Source: JACDAN01 sp963834825 (GTDB taxonomy: Bacteria; Actinomycetota; Thermoleophilia; Gaiellales; Gaiellaceae). Taken from it: a stretch of 64,000 bases of DNA. The notes below the pieces were generated by a model. It had not been told where the DNA came from and searched no databases. It saw nothing but the letters and a program-made list of their open reading frames with translations. Positions 51,066 to 61,300 of the stretch are shown here, one piece after another. The translations under genes and the position numbers were made by a program. The stretch's first letter is position 1, and each line of letters starts with the position of its first letter. Where the stretch lies: contig CAWICZ010000001.1 in assembly GCA_963834825.1 (NCBI GenBank), forward strand, positions 62,001-126,000, written 5' to 3'.

Positions 51066-52649
51066 ATGACAAGGATTCGCAACCGCCGGGGACGGCTCGC
51101 GCTCGCCACGGTGGCCATCGTTGCCACCGGGCTGCTCGCGACCGCCGCCGGCGGGTCTGTGGCAGCGCAGTCGAAGGCGGGCGGAACGCTCACGATCGGT
51201 CTGGCCGAGGACCCCGACGCGCTCGATCCGACCCTGGCGCGCACGTTCGTCGGGCGAATGATCTTTCTGCACATGTGCGAGAAGCTCTACGACCTGAACG
51301 CCAAGCTTGAAATCGTCCCGCAGCTCGCGGCCGCGCTGCCGACGCTCTCGGGCGACAAGAAGACGATGACGATCAGGATTCGGCGCGGCGTCCGCTTCAA
51401 CGACGGAACACCGCTGAACGCACAGGCGGTGAAGATCTCGCTCGACCGGCACCGGACTCTGGCGGGATCAGCGCGGGCCAGCGAAATCTCACCGATCACG
51501 GTCGTCCAGGTTGTGAACAACTACACCGTTCGCCTGCGGCTCAACTCGCGCTTCTCACCGCTGACGGCTCAGCTGGCGGATCGCGCCGGAATGATCATGT
51601 CGCCGCGCGCGCTCGACCAGCTCGGGACGCGGTTCGCATCGGCGCCGGTGTGCGTCGGCCCGTTCAAGTTCACCAGCAGGACGGCGGGCGACCGGATCGT
51701 GCTCGACAAGTCGCAGTTCTACTACGCACGCGGCAAGGTCAAGCTCAACCGGCTGATCTTCCGGATCATCACGGAGCCGAGCGCGCGAGCGGCGAATCTT
51801 CGCTCGAAGGACATCAACGTTCTCGACCGCATCGCCTCGACCGATCTCCCTGCGATCCAGCGTGACCGCAGCCTGCGGGTGCTGAAGTCGACGTCGATCG
51901 GCTATCAGGGCATCTCGATCAACATCGGCAACAAGAACGGCATCGGGAAGCCGTTCGAGAACACCGGCACACCGCTCGCGGCCAGGCGGGCGTTGCGGCA
52001 GGCGTTCGAGCTCTCACTGGATCGTAAGGTGATCAACCGTGTCGTCTTCGGCGGGACGGTGCTGCCCGGCTGCCTCCCCGTGCCGCCGTCCAGCCCGTAC
52101 TACGACGCCAAAATCAAGTGCCCCGGCCGCAATCTCACGAAGGCCCGGTCGCTGATCCGCAGCACCGGGATGGCGACGCCGATCAGGGTGCGACTGATGA
52201 TCGGCACCGATCAGGTCGCGGCACGGCTCGGCCAGGTGGTCCAGTCGATGGCGAGGGAGGCCGGCTTCCAGGTCGATCTCGTGCCGACCGAGTTCGTCAC
52301 CGCGCTGCGCCGGCAGGATCAGGGGAACTACGAAGCGTTCGCGATCGGCTGGTCGGGACGCGTTGACCCCGACGGCAACATCTACCAGTTCGTCCATTCC
52401 AAGGGCTCGCTGAACAACCTGGGGTGGGGTGCTGGACGGATGGACTTGCTGCTCGACAACGCGCGGAAGGCGGCGACGCTCCAAGCCCGCAAGACGCTGT
52501 ACAACGCCGTCTTCCGGGTCCTTCGGACGGAGCTGCCGCTGATCTACCTCTGGCATCCGGTCAACCGCCACGGCGTGACTGCGAACGTGAAAGGTGTGCG
52601 ACTGTACGGCGACGGGCTGATCAGGGCCTACTTCGCCGAGTACAAGTGA
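51066..52649 (+). CDS. Peptide-type ABC transporter substrate-binding protein (family 5)
   Basis: 527 residues from ATG 51066, with AGGAGGGG 7 nt upstream. A signal peptide (RLALATVAIVATGLLATAAGGSVAAQ) is without lipobox Cys, so a secreted or wall-retained form is expected, unusual for a Gram-positive binding protein. Family 5 motifs are GGTLTIGLAEDPDALDPTLA, YDLNAKLEIVPQLAAALP, IRIRRGVRFNDGTPLNA, ARRALRQAFELSLDRKVINRVVFGG and WSGRVDPDGNIYQFV. It is first of six genes transcribed together (SBP, two permeases, two ATPases, gamma-glutamyltransferase). Confidence 0.9.
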   Translation: MTRIRNRRGRLALATVAIVATGLLATAAGGSVAAQSKAGGTLTIGLAEDPDALDPTLARTFVGRMIFLHMCEKLYDLNAKLEIVPQLAAALPTLSGDKKTMTIRIRRGVRFNDGTPLNAQAVKISLDRHRTLAGSARASEISPITVVQVVNNYTVRLRLNSRFSPLTAQLADRAGMIMSPRALDQLGTRFASAPVCVGPFKFTSRTAGDRIVLDKSQFYYARGKVKLNRLIFRIITEPSARAANLRSKDINVLDRIASTDLPAIQRDRSLRVLKSTSIGYQGISINIGNKNGIGKPFENTGTPLAARRALRQAFELSLDRKVINRVVFGGTVLPGCLPVPPSSPYYDAKIKCPGRNLTKARSLIRSTGMATPIRVRLMIGTDQVAARLGQVVQSMAREAGFQVDLVPTEFVTALRRQDQGNYEAFAIGWSGRVDPDGNIYQFVHSKGSLNNLGWGAGRMDLLLDNARKAATLQARKTLYNAVFRVLRTELPLIYLWHPVNRHGVTANVKGVRLYGDGLIRAYFAEYK

Positions 52650-52675
52650 TCTAGAGCGAGATACTGGCGACGGTC

Positions 52676-53629
52676 ATGGGCGTCTTCTTCCTGCGGAAAG
52701 TCGGAGTCGCCCTGATCGTCGTCTTCCTCGCCAGCGTGCTCGTCTTCGTGGGCGTGCGCGCGATTCCAGGCGATCCGGCGCTCGCGTACGCGGCCGAGGA
52801 CCGCGATCCGGAGGTGCTGGCGGCGATCCGGGAGAAGTACGGGCTCAACGACCCGCTTCCGGTTCAGTACGTTCGGTGGGTCGGTCTCGCGCTCCAGGGC
52901 GACCTCGGCACGGACACCCGCGGCTTGCCGGTGGCCGAGACGATCGTTACGCGGTTACCGCTGACGCTCGAGCTCGCGGCGCTCGCGATGTTGATCGGGA
53001 CGGTGCTGGGCATCGGCGCAGGCGTGATCGCCGCGGTCCGCCGCGGCAAGGCCTCCGACTACGCGGCGACCACGACCGCCCTGCTCGGGCTCTCGGTCCC
53101 GCACTTCTGGCTCGGCCTCCTGATGATCATCGTCTTCTCGGTCAATCTGAACTGGCTGCCGGCGGGCGGCTACGTCCCCTTCCGCGAAGACCCGGTCGAC
53201 AATCTCAAGCACATGCTGATGCCCGCGATCGTGCTCGGGGCCGGGCTCTCGGCCGTGGTGATGCGCCAGATGCGCTCGGCGATGCTCGAGTCACTCGGGG
53301 CCGACTACGTCCGAACGGCGCGGGCCAAGGGGCTCAGCGAATGGTCTGTGGTCGGCAAGCACGCGTTTCGCAACAGCCTGATCACGGTCGTGACCGTGAT
53401 CGGGCTCCAGCTTGGCGCGCTGATCTCGGGCGCGGTCGTGACCGAGCAGATCTTCGGCATCGCCGGTTTCGGGCGCTTGACCGTCGACTCGATCGCCCAG
53501 CGCGACTACGCGCTCCTCCAGGGCGTGGTGCTGGTCGTCGCCGTCGGCTACGTCGTCGTCAACCTGTTCGTCGACGTCGCCTACTCGTTGATCAACCCGC
53601 GCATCCGCGTTTCGGGAGGGTCGAATTGA
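52676..53629 (+). CDS. Peptide ABC transporter permease, DppB/GsiC-type
   Basis: 317 residues with six hydrophobic helices. The DppB-type N-terminus RKVGVALIVVFLASVLVFVGVRAIPGDPA is followed by YGLNDPLPVQYVRW. The ATPase-contact loop is YVRTARAKGLSEWSVVGKHAFRNSLITVVTVIGLQLG, and SGAVVTEQIFGIAGFGRL is conserved. It partners with the next permease. Confidence 0.92.
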   Translation: MGVFFLRKVGVALIVVFLASVLVFVGVRAIPGDPALAYAAEDRDPEVLAAIREKYGLNDPLPVQYVRWVGLALQGDLGTDTRGLPVAETIVTRLPLTLELAALAMLIGTVLGIGAGVIAAVRRGKASDYAATTTALLGLSVPHFWLGLLMIIVFSVNLNWLPAGGYVPFREDPVDNLKHMLMPAIVLGAGLSAVVMRQMRSAMLESLGADYVRTARAKGLSEWSVVGKHAFRNSLITVVTVIGLQLGALISGAVVTEQIFGIAGFGRLTVDSIAQRDYALLQGVVLVVAVGYVVVNLFVDVAYSLINPRIRVSGGSN

Positions 53630-54501
53630 GCTACGTCGAGGCCGCCCCGCTCAGCCCCCAAGCGCGCCGCCGCCGGATCTACCGTCGCCGCTTCCTTCGT
53701 CGGCCGGCGGCGGTCGGCTCACTCGTCATCGTCGTCGGCGTGATCCTTGCCGCGCTCCTTGCCCGCTGGGTTGCCCCGTATTCGCCAGACGAGACCGACT
53801 TCGACGCGCTGCTCGCGTCGCCCTCGCGCGAGCACCTCCTCGGTACGGACGACCTCGGCCGGGATACGTTCTCACGGATCGTCTGGGGCGCGCGGGCCTC
53901 GATCCAGGCGGGCTTCCTGGCGACCGTGCTGGCGATGGTCGTCGCGGTTCCGATCGGGCTCATCGGCGGCTACTACCGCGGCTGGCTCGACAGCGCGATC
54001 GCGCGTGTGACCGACGTCCTGCTGGCTTTCCCGTTCCTCATCCTCGCCGTCGGACTCGCGGCGATCCTTGGCCCGTCGCTGCTGAACGCGACGCTCGCGC
54101 TGGGCATCGCTGCGATGCCACCGCTCATCCGCATCGCCCGCGGGGAGGTGCTGGCGCTCCGCGAGGAGGACTACGTCCGCGCAGCCGTTGCGAACGGCGC
54201 GAACGACGCCGTCATCATCGGGCGCCACATCCTGCCGAACATGACCAGCACGCTCCTCGTCCAGGCGACCTTGACGATTCCGGCCGCAATCATCGGTGAA
54301 GCCGTGCTGTCGTTCCTCGGCCTCGGAGTCCAGCCGCCGACGCCGTCCTGGGGTGTGATGCTCAATGCCGCCCAGCCCTATCTGAACGAGGCGCCGAGCC
54401 TCGCCGTTTATCCGGGGCTCGCAATCGTCATCATCGCCCTCGCCTTCAACCTGCTCGGCGACGGGCTCCGCGACGCCCTCGATCCCAAAACAGAGCGCTA
54501 G
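53626..54501 (+). CDS. Peptide ABC transporter permease, DppC/GsiD-type
   Basis: 291 residues from TTG 53626, which overlaps the previous stop and follows GGGAGGG. LGTDDLGRDTFSRIVWGARASIQAGF is the DppC signature. The EAA loop is YVRAAVANGANDAVIIGRHILPNMTSTLLV, then GEAVLSFLGLGVQPPTPSWGVML. The coupled start (TTGA) supports coordinated production with DppB. Confidence 0.92.
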   Translation: MSYVEAAPLSPQARRRRIYRRRFLRRPAAVGSLVIVVGVILAALLARWVAPYSPDETDFDALLASPSREHLLGTDDLGRDTFSRIVWGARASIQAGFLATVLAMVVAVPIGLIGGYYRGWLDSAIARVTDVLLAFPFLILAVGLAAILGPSLLNATLALGIAAMPPLIRIARGEVLALREEDYVRAAVANGANDAVIIGRHILPNMTSTLLVQATLTIPAAIIGEAVLSFLGLGVQPPTPSWGVMLNAAQPYLNEAPSLAVYPGLAIVIIALAFNLLGDGLRDALDPKTER

Positions 54502-55478
54502 TGCCGCTCACAGAGCCGCTTCTGGAGGTGCGCGACCTCTCGGTCCGCTTCGATACGGACGACGGGACGGTCCACGCGGTCGACGGGATGTCACTCGACC
54601 TCGCGCCCCGCCAGGTGCTCGGCATCGTCGGCGAGTCAGGTTGTGGGAAGAGCGTGACGGCGCTCTCGGTTCTCGGCCTGCTGCCGAAGACGGCCACCGT
54701 GACCGGCAGCGCGCGCTTCGAGGGCGCGGAGCTGCTCGGCGCGCCGCGATCGCGGCTGCGCAAGATCCGAGGACGCGAGATCTCGTTCGTCTTTCAGGAG
54801 CCGATGACGTCGCTGAATCCCGTTCTCCGCGTGGGCAACCAGATCGACGAGGTGCTCCGCGAGCACATGGATCTCTCCCGAGCGGAGGCCCGCCAGCGGG
54901 CGGTGGAGCTGCTCGACCTCGTCCATATCCCCGATCCAAAGCAGCGAGTCGAGGAGTATCCGCATCAACTCTCGGGCGGCATGCGCCAGCGGGTGATGAT
55001 CGCGATCGCGCTCGCCTGCGACCCCAAGATCCTGATCGCGGACGAGCCGACGACGGCTCTGGACGTCACTATCCAGGCGGGCATCCTCGACCTGCTGCGC
55101 GAGCTGCGTGAGCGCCTCGGGACGGCGATCATCCTGATCACCCACAACCTCGGTGTCGTCGCCGACCTCGCCGACAGGGTTGTGGTCATGTACGCGGGCC
55201 GTAAGGCGGAGGAGGCGCCGGTGGGAGAGCTGTTCGCGCATCCGCAGCACCCGTACACGATGGGGCTACTCGGTGCCGTGCCCCGGCCCGGCGCGGCGCG
55301 GAACGGGCGCCTTCAGGAGATCCCGGGCCGCGTGCCGTCGCTCGCCGAGCTGCCGGGGCACTGTGCCTTCGCCGACCGCTGCCCCCGGGCGGACGAGCAG
55401 TCGTGGGCGGAGGTGCCCGCCCTTCGGCGCGTCCGCCCCGACCACACCGTTGCCTGCTTCCATCCCGGAGAGCAATGA
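54501..55478 (+). CDS. Peptide ABC transporter ATPase, DppD/OppD-type
   Basis: 325 residues from GTG 54501. Walker A is GESGCGKSV, the Q-loop is VFQEPMTSLNP, the signature is LSGGMRQRVMIAIAL and Walker B is LIADEPTTALDVT. The C-terminal oligopeptide-type extension has HPQHPYTMGLLGAVPR and a Cys pattern (HCAFADRCPRA, VACFHPGE) that in relatives can hold an iron-sulfur cluster. Overlaps on both sides show translational coupling. Confidence 0.93.
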   Translation: MPLTEPLLEVRDLSVRFDTDDGTVHAVDGMSLDLAPRQVLGIVGESGCGKSVTALSVLGLLPKTATVTGSARFEGAELLGAPRSRLRKIRGREISFVFQEPMTSLNPVLRVGNQIDEVLREHMDLSRAEARQRAVELLDLVHIPDPKQRVEEYPHQLSGGMRQRVMIAIALACDPKILIADEPTTALDVTIQAGILDLLRELRERLGTAIILITHNLGVVADLADRVVVMYAGRKAEEAPVGELFAHPQHPYTMGLLGAVPRPGAARNGRLQEIPGRVPSLAELPGHCAFADRCPRADEQSWAEVPALRRVRPDHTVACFHPGEQ

Positions 55479-56521
55479 GCGACGCTCCCCAGCCGGTGCT
55501 CGAGGTCGAAGGGCTCGTCAAGCACTTCCAGCTCGGGCACGGCATTCGAACCGGCGGCCGGACCGTCCACGCCGTCGACGGAGTTTCGTTCGCCCTCGCG
55601 CCGGGAGAGGTTCTCGGCCTCGTCGGCGAATCGGGCAGCGGCAAGACAACAGTCGGCTACTGCATCAATCGGCTGTACGAGCCGACCGCGGGGACGATCC
55701 GGCTCGAAGGTGCCGACATCACGCACCTCTCGAGGCGGCAGCTACGGCCCCATCGCCGCCGGATGCACATCGTCTTCCAGGACCCCTACTCGTCGCTCAA
55801 CCCGCGGCTGACCTGTGCCCAGATCGTCGGTGAGCCGCTTCGCCTCCATGGGCTGGCGCGGCGCTCGAAGGTCGACGGGCGGGTCGTCCACCTGTTCGAC
55901 GCCGTCGGGCTTCGCCCCGAGCTCCGCTACCGCTATCCGCACGAGCTCTCGGGCGGTCAGCGTCAGCGGGTCGGGCTCGCGCGGGCGCTCAGCGTCTCGC
56001 CGACGCTCTTGATCGCGGACGAACCGGTCTCGGCACTCGACGTCTCGGTCCAGGCGGCCGTCCTCAACCTGCTCCGTGACCTCCAGCAGGAGCTGGGCTT
56101 CTCGTGCCTCTTCATCAGCCACGATCTCGCCACCGTCGAGTTCATCTGCGACCGGGTCGCCGTGATGTACCTCGGGAAGATCGTCGAGGTCGCGCCGCGG
56201 GAGGAGCTGTTCGCCAACCCGCAGCATCCCTACACGCAGGCATTGCTGTCGGCGGCCGTCGTGCCGGATCCCGTGGTGCAGCGGACGAGGCAGCGGGTCG
56301 TCCTCGACGGGGACATTCCAAGCCCGATCGCGCCGCCGTCCGGCTGCCGCTTCCGGACGCGCTGCCCGCTGGAGCAGGAGTCGGCGCCGCGCTCGACAGA
56401 CGAGGAACCGCCGCTCATCGACGTCAACGGACAAGGTCACTTCGTGGCGTGCCACCTCGTCCGCCGCGGCGTGGTGGCGCCGAAGCTTGCCGAGTCGCCC
56501 GCCGAGCTGGCCGAGGCGTGA
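55475..56521 (+). CDS. Peptide ABC transporter ATPase, DppF/OppF-type
   Basis: 348 residues from ATG 55475. Walker A is GESGSGKTT, the Q-loop is VFQDPYSSLNPRLTC, the signature is LSGGQRQRVGLARAL and Walker B is LIADEPVSALDVS. The C-terminal extension has NPQHPYTQALLSAAVVPDP, GDIPSPIAPPSGCRFRTRCPL and VACHLV. The last base of its stop is the first base of the next ATG. Confidence 0.93.
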   Translation: MSDAPQPVLEVEGLVKHFQLGHGIRTGGRTVHAVDGVSFALAPGEVLGLVGESGSGKTTVGYCINRLYEPTAGTIRLEGADITHLSRRQLRPHRRRMHIVFQDPYSSLNPRLTCAQIVGEPLRLHGLARRSKVDGRVVHLFDAVGLRPELRYRYPHELSGGQRQRVGLARALSVSPTLLIADEPVSALDVSVQAAVLNLLRDLQQELGFSCLFISHDLATVEFICDRVAVMYLGKIVEVAPREELFANPQHPYTQALLSAAVVPDPVVQRTRQRVVLDGDIPSPIAPPSGCRFRTRCPLEQESAPRSTDEEPPLIDVNGQGHFVACHLVRRGVVAPKLAESPAELAEA

Positions 56522-58212
56522 TGAGCTTCACGACCCGACCGGAGCTCAAAGGCACCTTCGGGATGGTTGCGTCCACCCACTGGCTCGCGTCGGCGGCGGG
56601 GATGGCCGTTCTCGAGCGCGGAGGAAACGCGTTCGACGCGGCCGTGGCGACCGGCTTCACACTCCAGGTCGTCGAGCCGCACCTGAACGGGCCCGGTGGC
56701 GATCTGCCGGTCGTCTTCTGGAGCGCCGAGCGCGGCGAGCCGCTCGTCCTTTGCGCGCAGGGCACTGCGCCCGCCGCAGCGACGATCGAGCGTTACCGCG
56801 GCCTCGGGCACGAGCTCGTCCCGGGCACGGGGCTCCTCGCGGCCTGCGTACCCGGAGCGTTCGACGGGTGGATGCTCCTCCTGCGGGACTTCGGAACCTT
56901 GGGCCCGGAGGACGTGCTCGACGTCGCCATCGGCTACGCCGAGGACGGATACCCCGTCATTCCCGGGATCACGGCGACGATCGAGCACGTCGAGCCGCTC
57001 TTGCGCGACTGGCCCGGATCGGCCGAGCTCTACCTGCCGGCTCCTCGTCCCGGCACGCTCTTCCGGAACCGAGCGCTGGCCGCGACGTACCGGCGGATCC
57101 TCGAAGCAGCGAGTGGAGCGGGCAGTCGCGAGCAGCGCATCGACGCCGCGCGCGCCGCGTTCTACCGCGGCTTCGTCGCCGAGGCGATCGATCGATTCTG
57201 CGGCGAGCAGGGCGGGCTGCTGTCGGGTGAGGACCTCGCGGGGTGGGAGGCGACGCTGGAGTCCCCCGCGACCTACGACTACCACGGCTACACCGTCTGC
57301 AAGACCGGCCCGTGGGGCCAGGGCCCCGTCTTCCTGCAGCAACTCGCGCTTCTCACCGGCTTCGACCTCGAGGAGATGGGGCTCGGCTCGGCCGAGTACG
57401 TCCACACCGTGGTCGAGTCCTCGAAGCTCGCGTTTGCCGATCGCGAGGCTTACTACGGCGATCCGGGCTTCGTCGACGTCCCGCTCGATTCGCTGCTCTC
57501 GACGGACTACAACGACGAGCGCCGCAGCCTGATCGGTGACGAAGCCTCGGATGCGCTGCGCCCCGGCGGCGGCCGGCTGCCCAAGCTGGTCGAGACCGCG
57601 GCGACCGTCGGCGCCGGCGAGCCGACTCGCGGCGACACGGTTCACCTCGACGTCGCCGACCGCTTCGGCAACCTCGTGTCGGCGACGCCGAGCGGTGGCT
57701 GGCTCCAGAGCTCGCCCGTGATCCCGGAGCTCGGCTGGCCGCTCGGCACGCGCGCCCAGATGTTCTGGCTCGAGGAGGGGCTTCCCTCGTCTCTGGCACC
57801 GGGCAAGCGTCCCCGGACGACGCTGTCTCCGTCGATCGCCCTGCGCGACGGAGAGCCGTACCTCGCGTTCGGGACGCCGGGCGGCGACCAGCAGGACCAG
57901 TGGTCCCTGCACGTCTTCCTCAACCACATCCACGGCGGGCTCGATCTCCAGGCGGCAATCGACGCGCCCGACTTCCATACCGACCACTTCCCGAGCTCGT
58001 TCTTCCCGCGTCAGGCTGAGCCGCGCTCGCTGGCCCTCGAGGGGCGGTTCGGGGACGCCGTCGTCTCGGACTTGCGGGCGCGAGGGCACGACGTTCAGGT
58101 GACCGACGACTGGTCGCTGGGACGCGTCAGCGCGGTCGGACGGGAGGAGGACGGCACCCTGAAGGCGGGCGCGAATCCGCGCGGGATGCAGGGCTACGCG
58201 ATCGGCCGCTGA
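56521..58212 (+). CDS. Gamma-glutamyltransferase-family (Ntn) protein
   Basis: 563 residues, GGT fold. The family start is GMVASTHWLASAAGMAVLERGGNAFDAAVATGF and GPGGDLPVVFW. The autocatalytic region is TRGDTVHLDVADRFGNLVSATPSGGW, whose Thr in GDT-VHL is the expected nucleophile; classic enzymes have TTH there. RTTLSPSIALRDGEPYLAFGTPGGDQQDQW is conserved. No signal peptide, so it is cytosolic. With the peptide importer upstream it may process gamma-glutamyl peptides such as glutathione. The nearby TauE pair could export the sulfur end product; this is inference. Confidence 0.88.
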   Translation: MSFTTRPELKGTFGMVASTHWLASAAGMAVLERGGNAFDAAVATGFTLQVVEPHLNGPGGDLPVVFWSAERGEPLVLCAQGTAPAAATIERYRGLGHELVPGTGLLAACVPGAFDGWMLLLRDFGTLGPEDVLDVAIGYAEDGYPVIPGITATIEHVEPLLRDWPGSAELYLPAPRPGTLFRNRALAATYRRILEAASGAGSREQRIDAARAAFYRGFVAEAIDRFCGEQGGLLSGEDLAGWEATLESPATYDYHGYTVCKTGPWGQGPVFLQQLALLTGFDLEEMGLGSAEYVHTVVESSKLAFADREAYYGDPGFVDVPLDSLLSTDYNDERRSLIGDEASDALRPGGGRLPKLVETAATVGAGEPTRGDTVHLDVADRFGNLVSATPSGGWLQSSPVIPELGWPLGTRAQMFWLEEGLPSSLAPGKRPRTTLSPSIALRDGEPYLAFGTPGGDQQDQWSLHVFLNHIHGGLDLQAAIDAPDFHTDHFPSSFFPRQAEPRSLALEGRFGDAVVSDLRARGHDVQVTDDWSLGRVSAVGREEDGTLKAGANPRGMQGYAIGR

Positions 58213-58271
58213 CGGCTAGCCGTGTGTCGCGAGCTTGACGGGCCTCTTGTCGGGCGCGCGATCGAGTTGGA

Positions 58272-58289
58272 CGCTAGAGCTTCCTAGCG
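58272..58289 (+). terminator. Hairpin after the transporter operon
   Basis: CGCTAG (58272-58277) pairs with CTAGCG (58284-58289) around AGCTTC, 60 bp after the stop of the gamma-glutamyltransferase gene. Confidence 0.5.
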
Positions 58290-58342
58290 TGATGGGATGG
58301 GCGCCGGCCGGCCGAGAGGAAGACGTTGCCTAGGGTCGTCCC

Positions 58343-58357
58343 TACACTCGGGTCGTG
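58343..58357 (+). promoter_or_regulatory. Leaderless promoter of the second cyclase
   Basis: TACACT (58343-58348), 6 nt, GTG 58355. The hexamer is identical to that before thyX. Confidence 0.5.
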
Positions 58358-61300
58358 ACAACCTGCACTGCGTGTGGACAGGCGAACCCGGCTGAAGCCC
58401 GGTTCTGCTTGGCGTGCGGAGCGGCACTCGCGGCGGAGGCGGCCGCTCCACCCGCAGAGGAACGACGCCTCGTCACGGCTGTCTTCAGCGACATCGTCGG
58501 CTCGACGGCCACTGCCGAGCAGCTCGATCCTGAGGACGTCCACTCGCGACTCTCGCCCTACTTCTCGCGTGTCCGGGCTGAGCTCGAGGCGGTGGGCGGA
58601 ACCGTCGAAAAGTTCATCGGCGACGCGGTCGTCGCCCTCTTCGGCGCCCCGACGGCGCACGAGGACGACTCCGAGCGTGCGGTGCGAGCCGCGCTGGCGA
58701 TCCGGACGGCGATCGACGAGCTGAACGTCGAAGATCCCTGGCTCGACCTCAGTGTGCGAGTCGGCGTCTGCACGGGGGAGGCGCTCGTCGTACTCGACCG
58801 CGATGTGCAAAGCGGCGAGGGGATCGCGACCGGCGACGTGATGAACACCGCGGCGCGGATTCAATCCGGGGCTCCGGAGAACGGCGTCCTCGTGGACGAC
58901 GCCACGTACCGGGCCACGTCCCATTCGATCGAGTACCGGCCCGCCGAGCCGCTCGCCGCGAAGGGCAAGGCAGAGCCGTTACGGGTGTGGGAGGCGGTCG
59001 AGACGCGCGCTGGACCGGGTCGCCGCCCTCCATCGCGAACGCCCTTCGTGGGCCGGACGCGCGAGCTCGAGCTGCTCGGGGAGATCTGGACCGGAGTCCG
59101 GAGGAACCAGCGGCGCGCTCTCTGCTCGCTCCTCGCCGCACCGGGGGTCGGCAAAAGCCGTCTGCAGGGTGAGTTCGAAGCGAGGTCCCTCGCCGGGGCT
59201 AGCGTGCACCGTGGGCGGTGCTTGCCCTATGGCGATGGCATTACGTATTGGCCCGTAGGTCAGATTGTGAGGAGCGCCGCCGGGATCCTCGGAAACGACG
59301 AGACCGAGGTCGTCTCCGCAAAGCTCGGCTCGCTGCTCGAAAGCCTCCCGACCGATCGCGGCGACGAACTGCGCACAATCGCGGCGTCTCTCGCGAACCT
59401 GATCGGCGTTCCCCGGACGCCCACCGGAACGTACTCGGCGGCGCAGATCACGCAGGCTGAGCTGCATTGGGGCGTTCGCCGGCTCCTGGAGCTGCTCGCG
59501 GAGCTCAGCCCGCTCGTCGTCGTCTTCGAGGACCTGCACTGGGCGGAGGAGACGCTGCTCGAGCTCGTCCGGTTCGTCGTCGACGGTGATGCGCAGATTC
59601 CGCTGCTTGTCGTCGGCACGGCCAGGCCGGAGCTCGCTGAGCGTTCACCGGCGATCCTCGTCGAGAGTGAGCACCGGCACGTTGTCGAGCTCAACCCGCT
59701 GACCGGCCGAGAGAGCGAAACGCTCGTGGACGAGCTCGCGTCAGCGCATCAGCTTCCGGCCGAGACCGTCGAGACACTGCTACGAACTGCGGAAGGCAAT
59801 CCGCTCTTTCTCGAGGAGACGGTTCGCATGCTCGCGGAATCTGCGCCGGTGGACGCCGACTCGTCCGGGCCTTCGATTCCGACCACACTCCAGGCGCTGT
59901 TGGGAGCGCGGCTCGATCAGCTCTCGGGGGACGAACGGAGCATCGCCCAGCATGCGGCGGTCGCCGGAACCGTGTTTTGGTCGGGAGCGGTCGCGTCGCT
60001 CGACGGCTATGACGAGGAGGAGGTCGCCGGCGCCCTGGAGCAGCTCGAGCGTCGGGACGTCATTCACGGCCAGACGCCTTCGAGCATCGCAGGTGAGCTC
60101 CAGTACACCTTCAAGCACGTCCTCATCCGAGACGTGGCCTACGCGCGCATCCCGAAGCGAAGGCGCGTGTTGCTCCACTCGCGCTTCGCGGCGTGGGTGG
60201 AGGACCTTCCCGGCGCAGAGGACGAGTTCATCGAGATCGTCGCGTACCACCTCGAACAGGCCTGCCGGGCGGCTCGGGAGATCGCACACAGCCCGGAGCC
60301 GGCGCCGGTCCAGCGTGCCGCGCGCGCGTTCGCGCTGGCGGCCGACAAAGCGGAGCGTCGTGAAGGCTTTCGGGAGGCGGACGCCTTCTGCGCTCGCGCG
60401 CTTGCGGTGCTCGGCGAGACCGAGGGCGAGACCGCCGTCGAGCTGCGGCTCCGGCGCGGCCGGATTCGCGCAGCGGTCGGCGATCTTGCGAACGCGCGGG
60501 AGCAGCTCTTGGCGGTCGTCGACGACGCCGCGTCGCTCGGACGCCTCGACATCCGGTGTGCCGGGCTCGTGGCCATCGCCAACATCGACGTCAAGCAGGG
60601 ACGCGCTGCCGATTCACGCCGGAACCTGACCGAGGCGGTCGCCCTCGCCGCCGAGATCGGCGACCCGGCGCTCAAGGCACGGGCGATGTACGAATTCGCC
60701 CTCTTCTCAGGGTGGTTCGAGGGTGCAATCGAAGGCGGTGTCGCCCAGCTCGAAGAGGCCCTGGCGATTGCCGAAGAGCTCGGCGACCGCGCGCTCTGTG
60801 TCGAAGGGCTCATGCGGCTAGGGACGCTGCTCTTCAACGTCGGCAACCTGTCTCGGGCCGAGAAGGCATACGCGCGGTGTTCCGAGCTCGCCTCCGAACT
60901 GGGGAGCTTTCGTGACGAGGCAAGGTCGATCACGCTGCTTGGCCTAGTTCGCTACTACCGAGGCGATCGCGAGGAGGCCGAGAGGCTCGCGCTCCAGGCG
61001 CTCGAGTGGCTCGAGCGAACGTCGGACACCTACCTCCAACTGCAGAACTTACGGGAGCTCGCGCGGTACGCCCTCTCAAGGGCCGATCTGAACGTTGCCG
61101 AGGAGCGCCTGCGCGAAGCCGTGCCTCTCGCGCTGGAGTACGGCGGCTGGCTTGTGATCGAGATCTACCGCTACCTCATCGAGACGCTCGTGCGGCAGGG
61201 TCGCATCGACGAGGCACGCGAGCTGCTCGAGTTCGCTGAGCGCAACGTTCCATCGGAGGACGCCTATGCCCAGGCGGCGCTGTGTCTGGCGCAGGCATCG

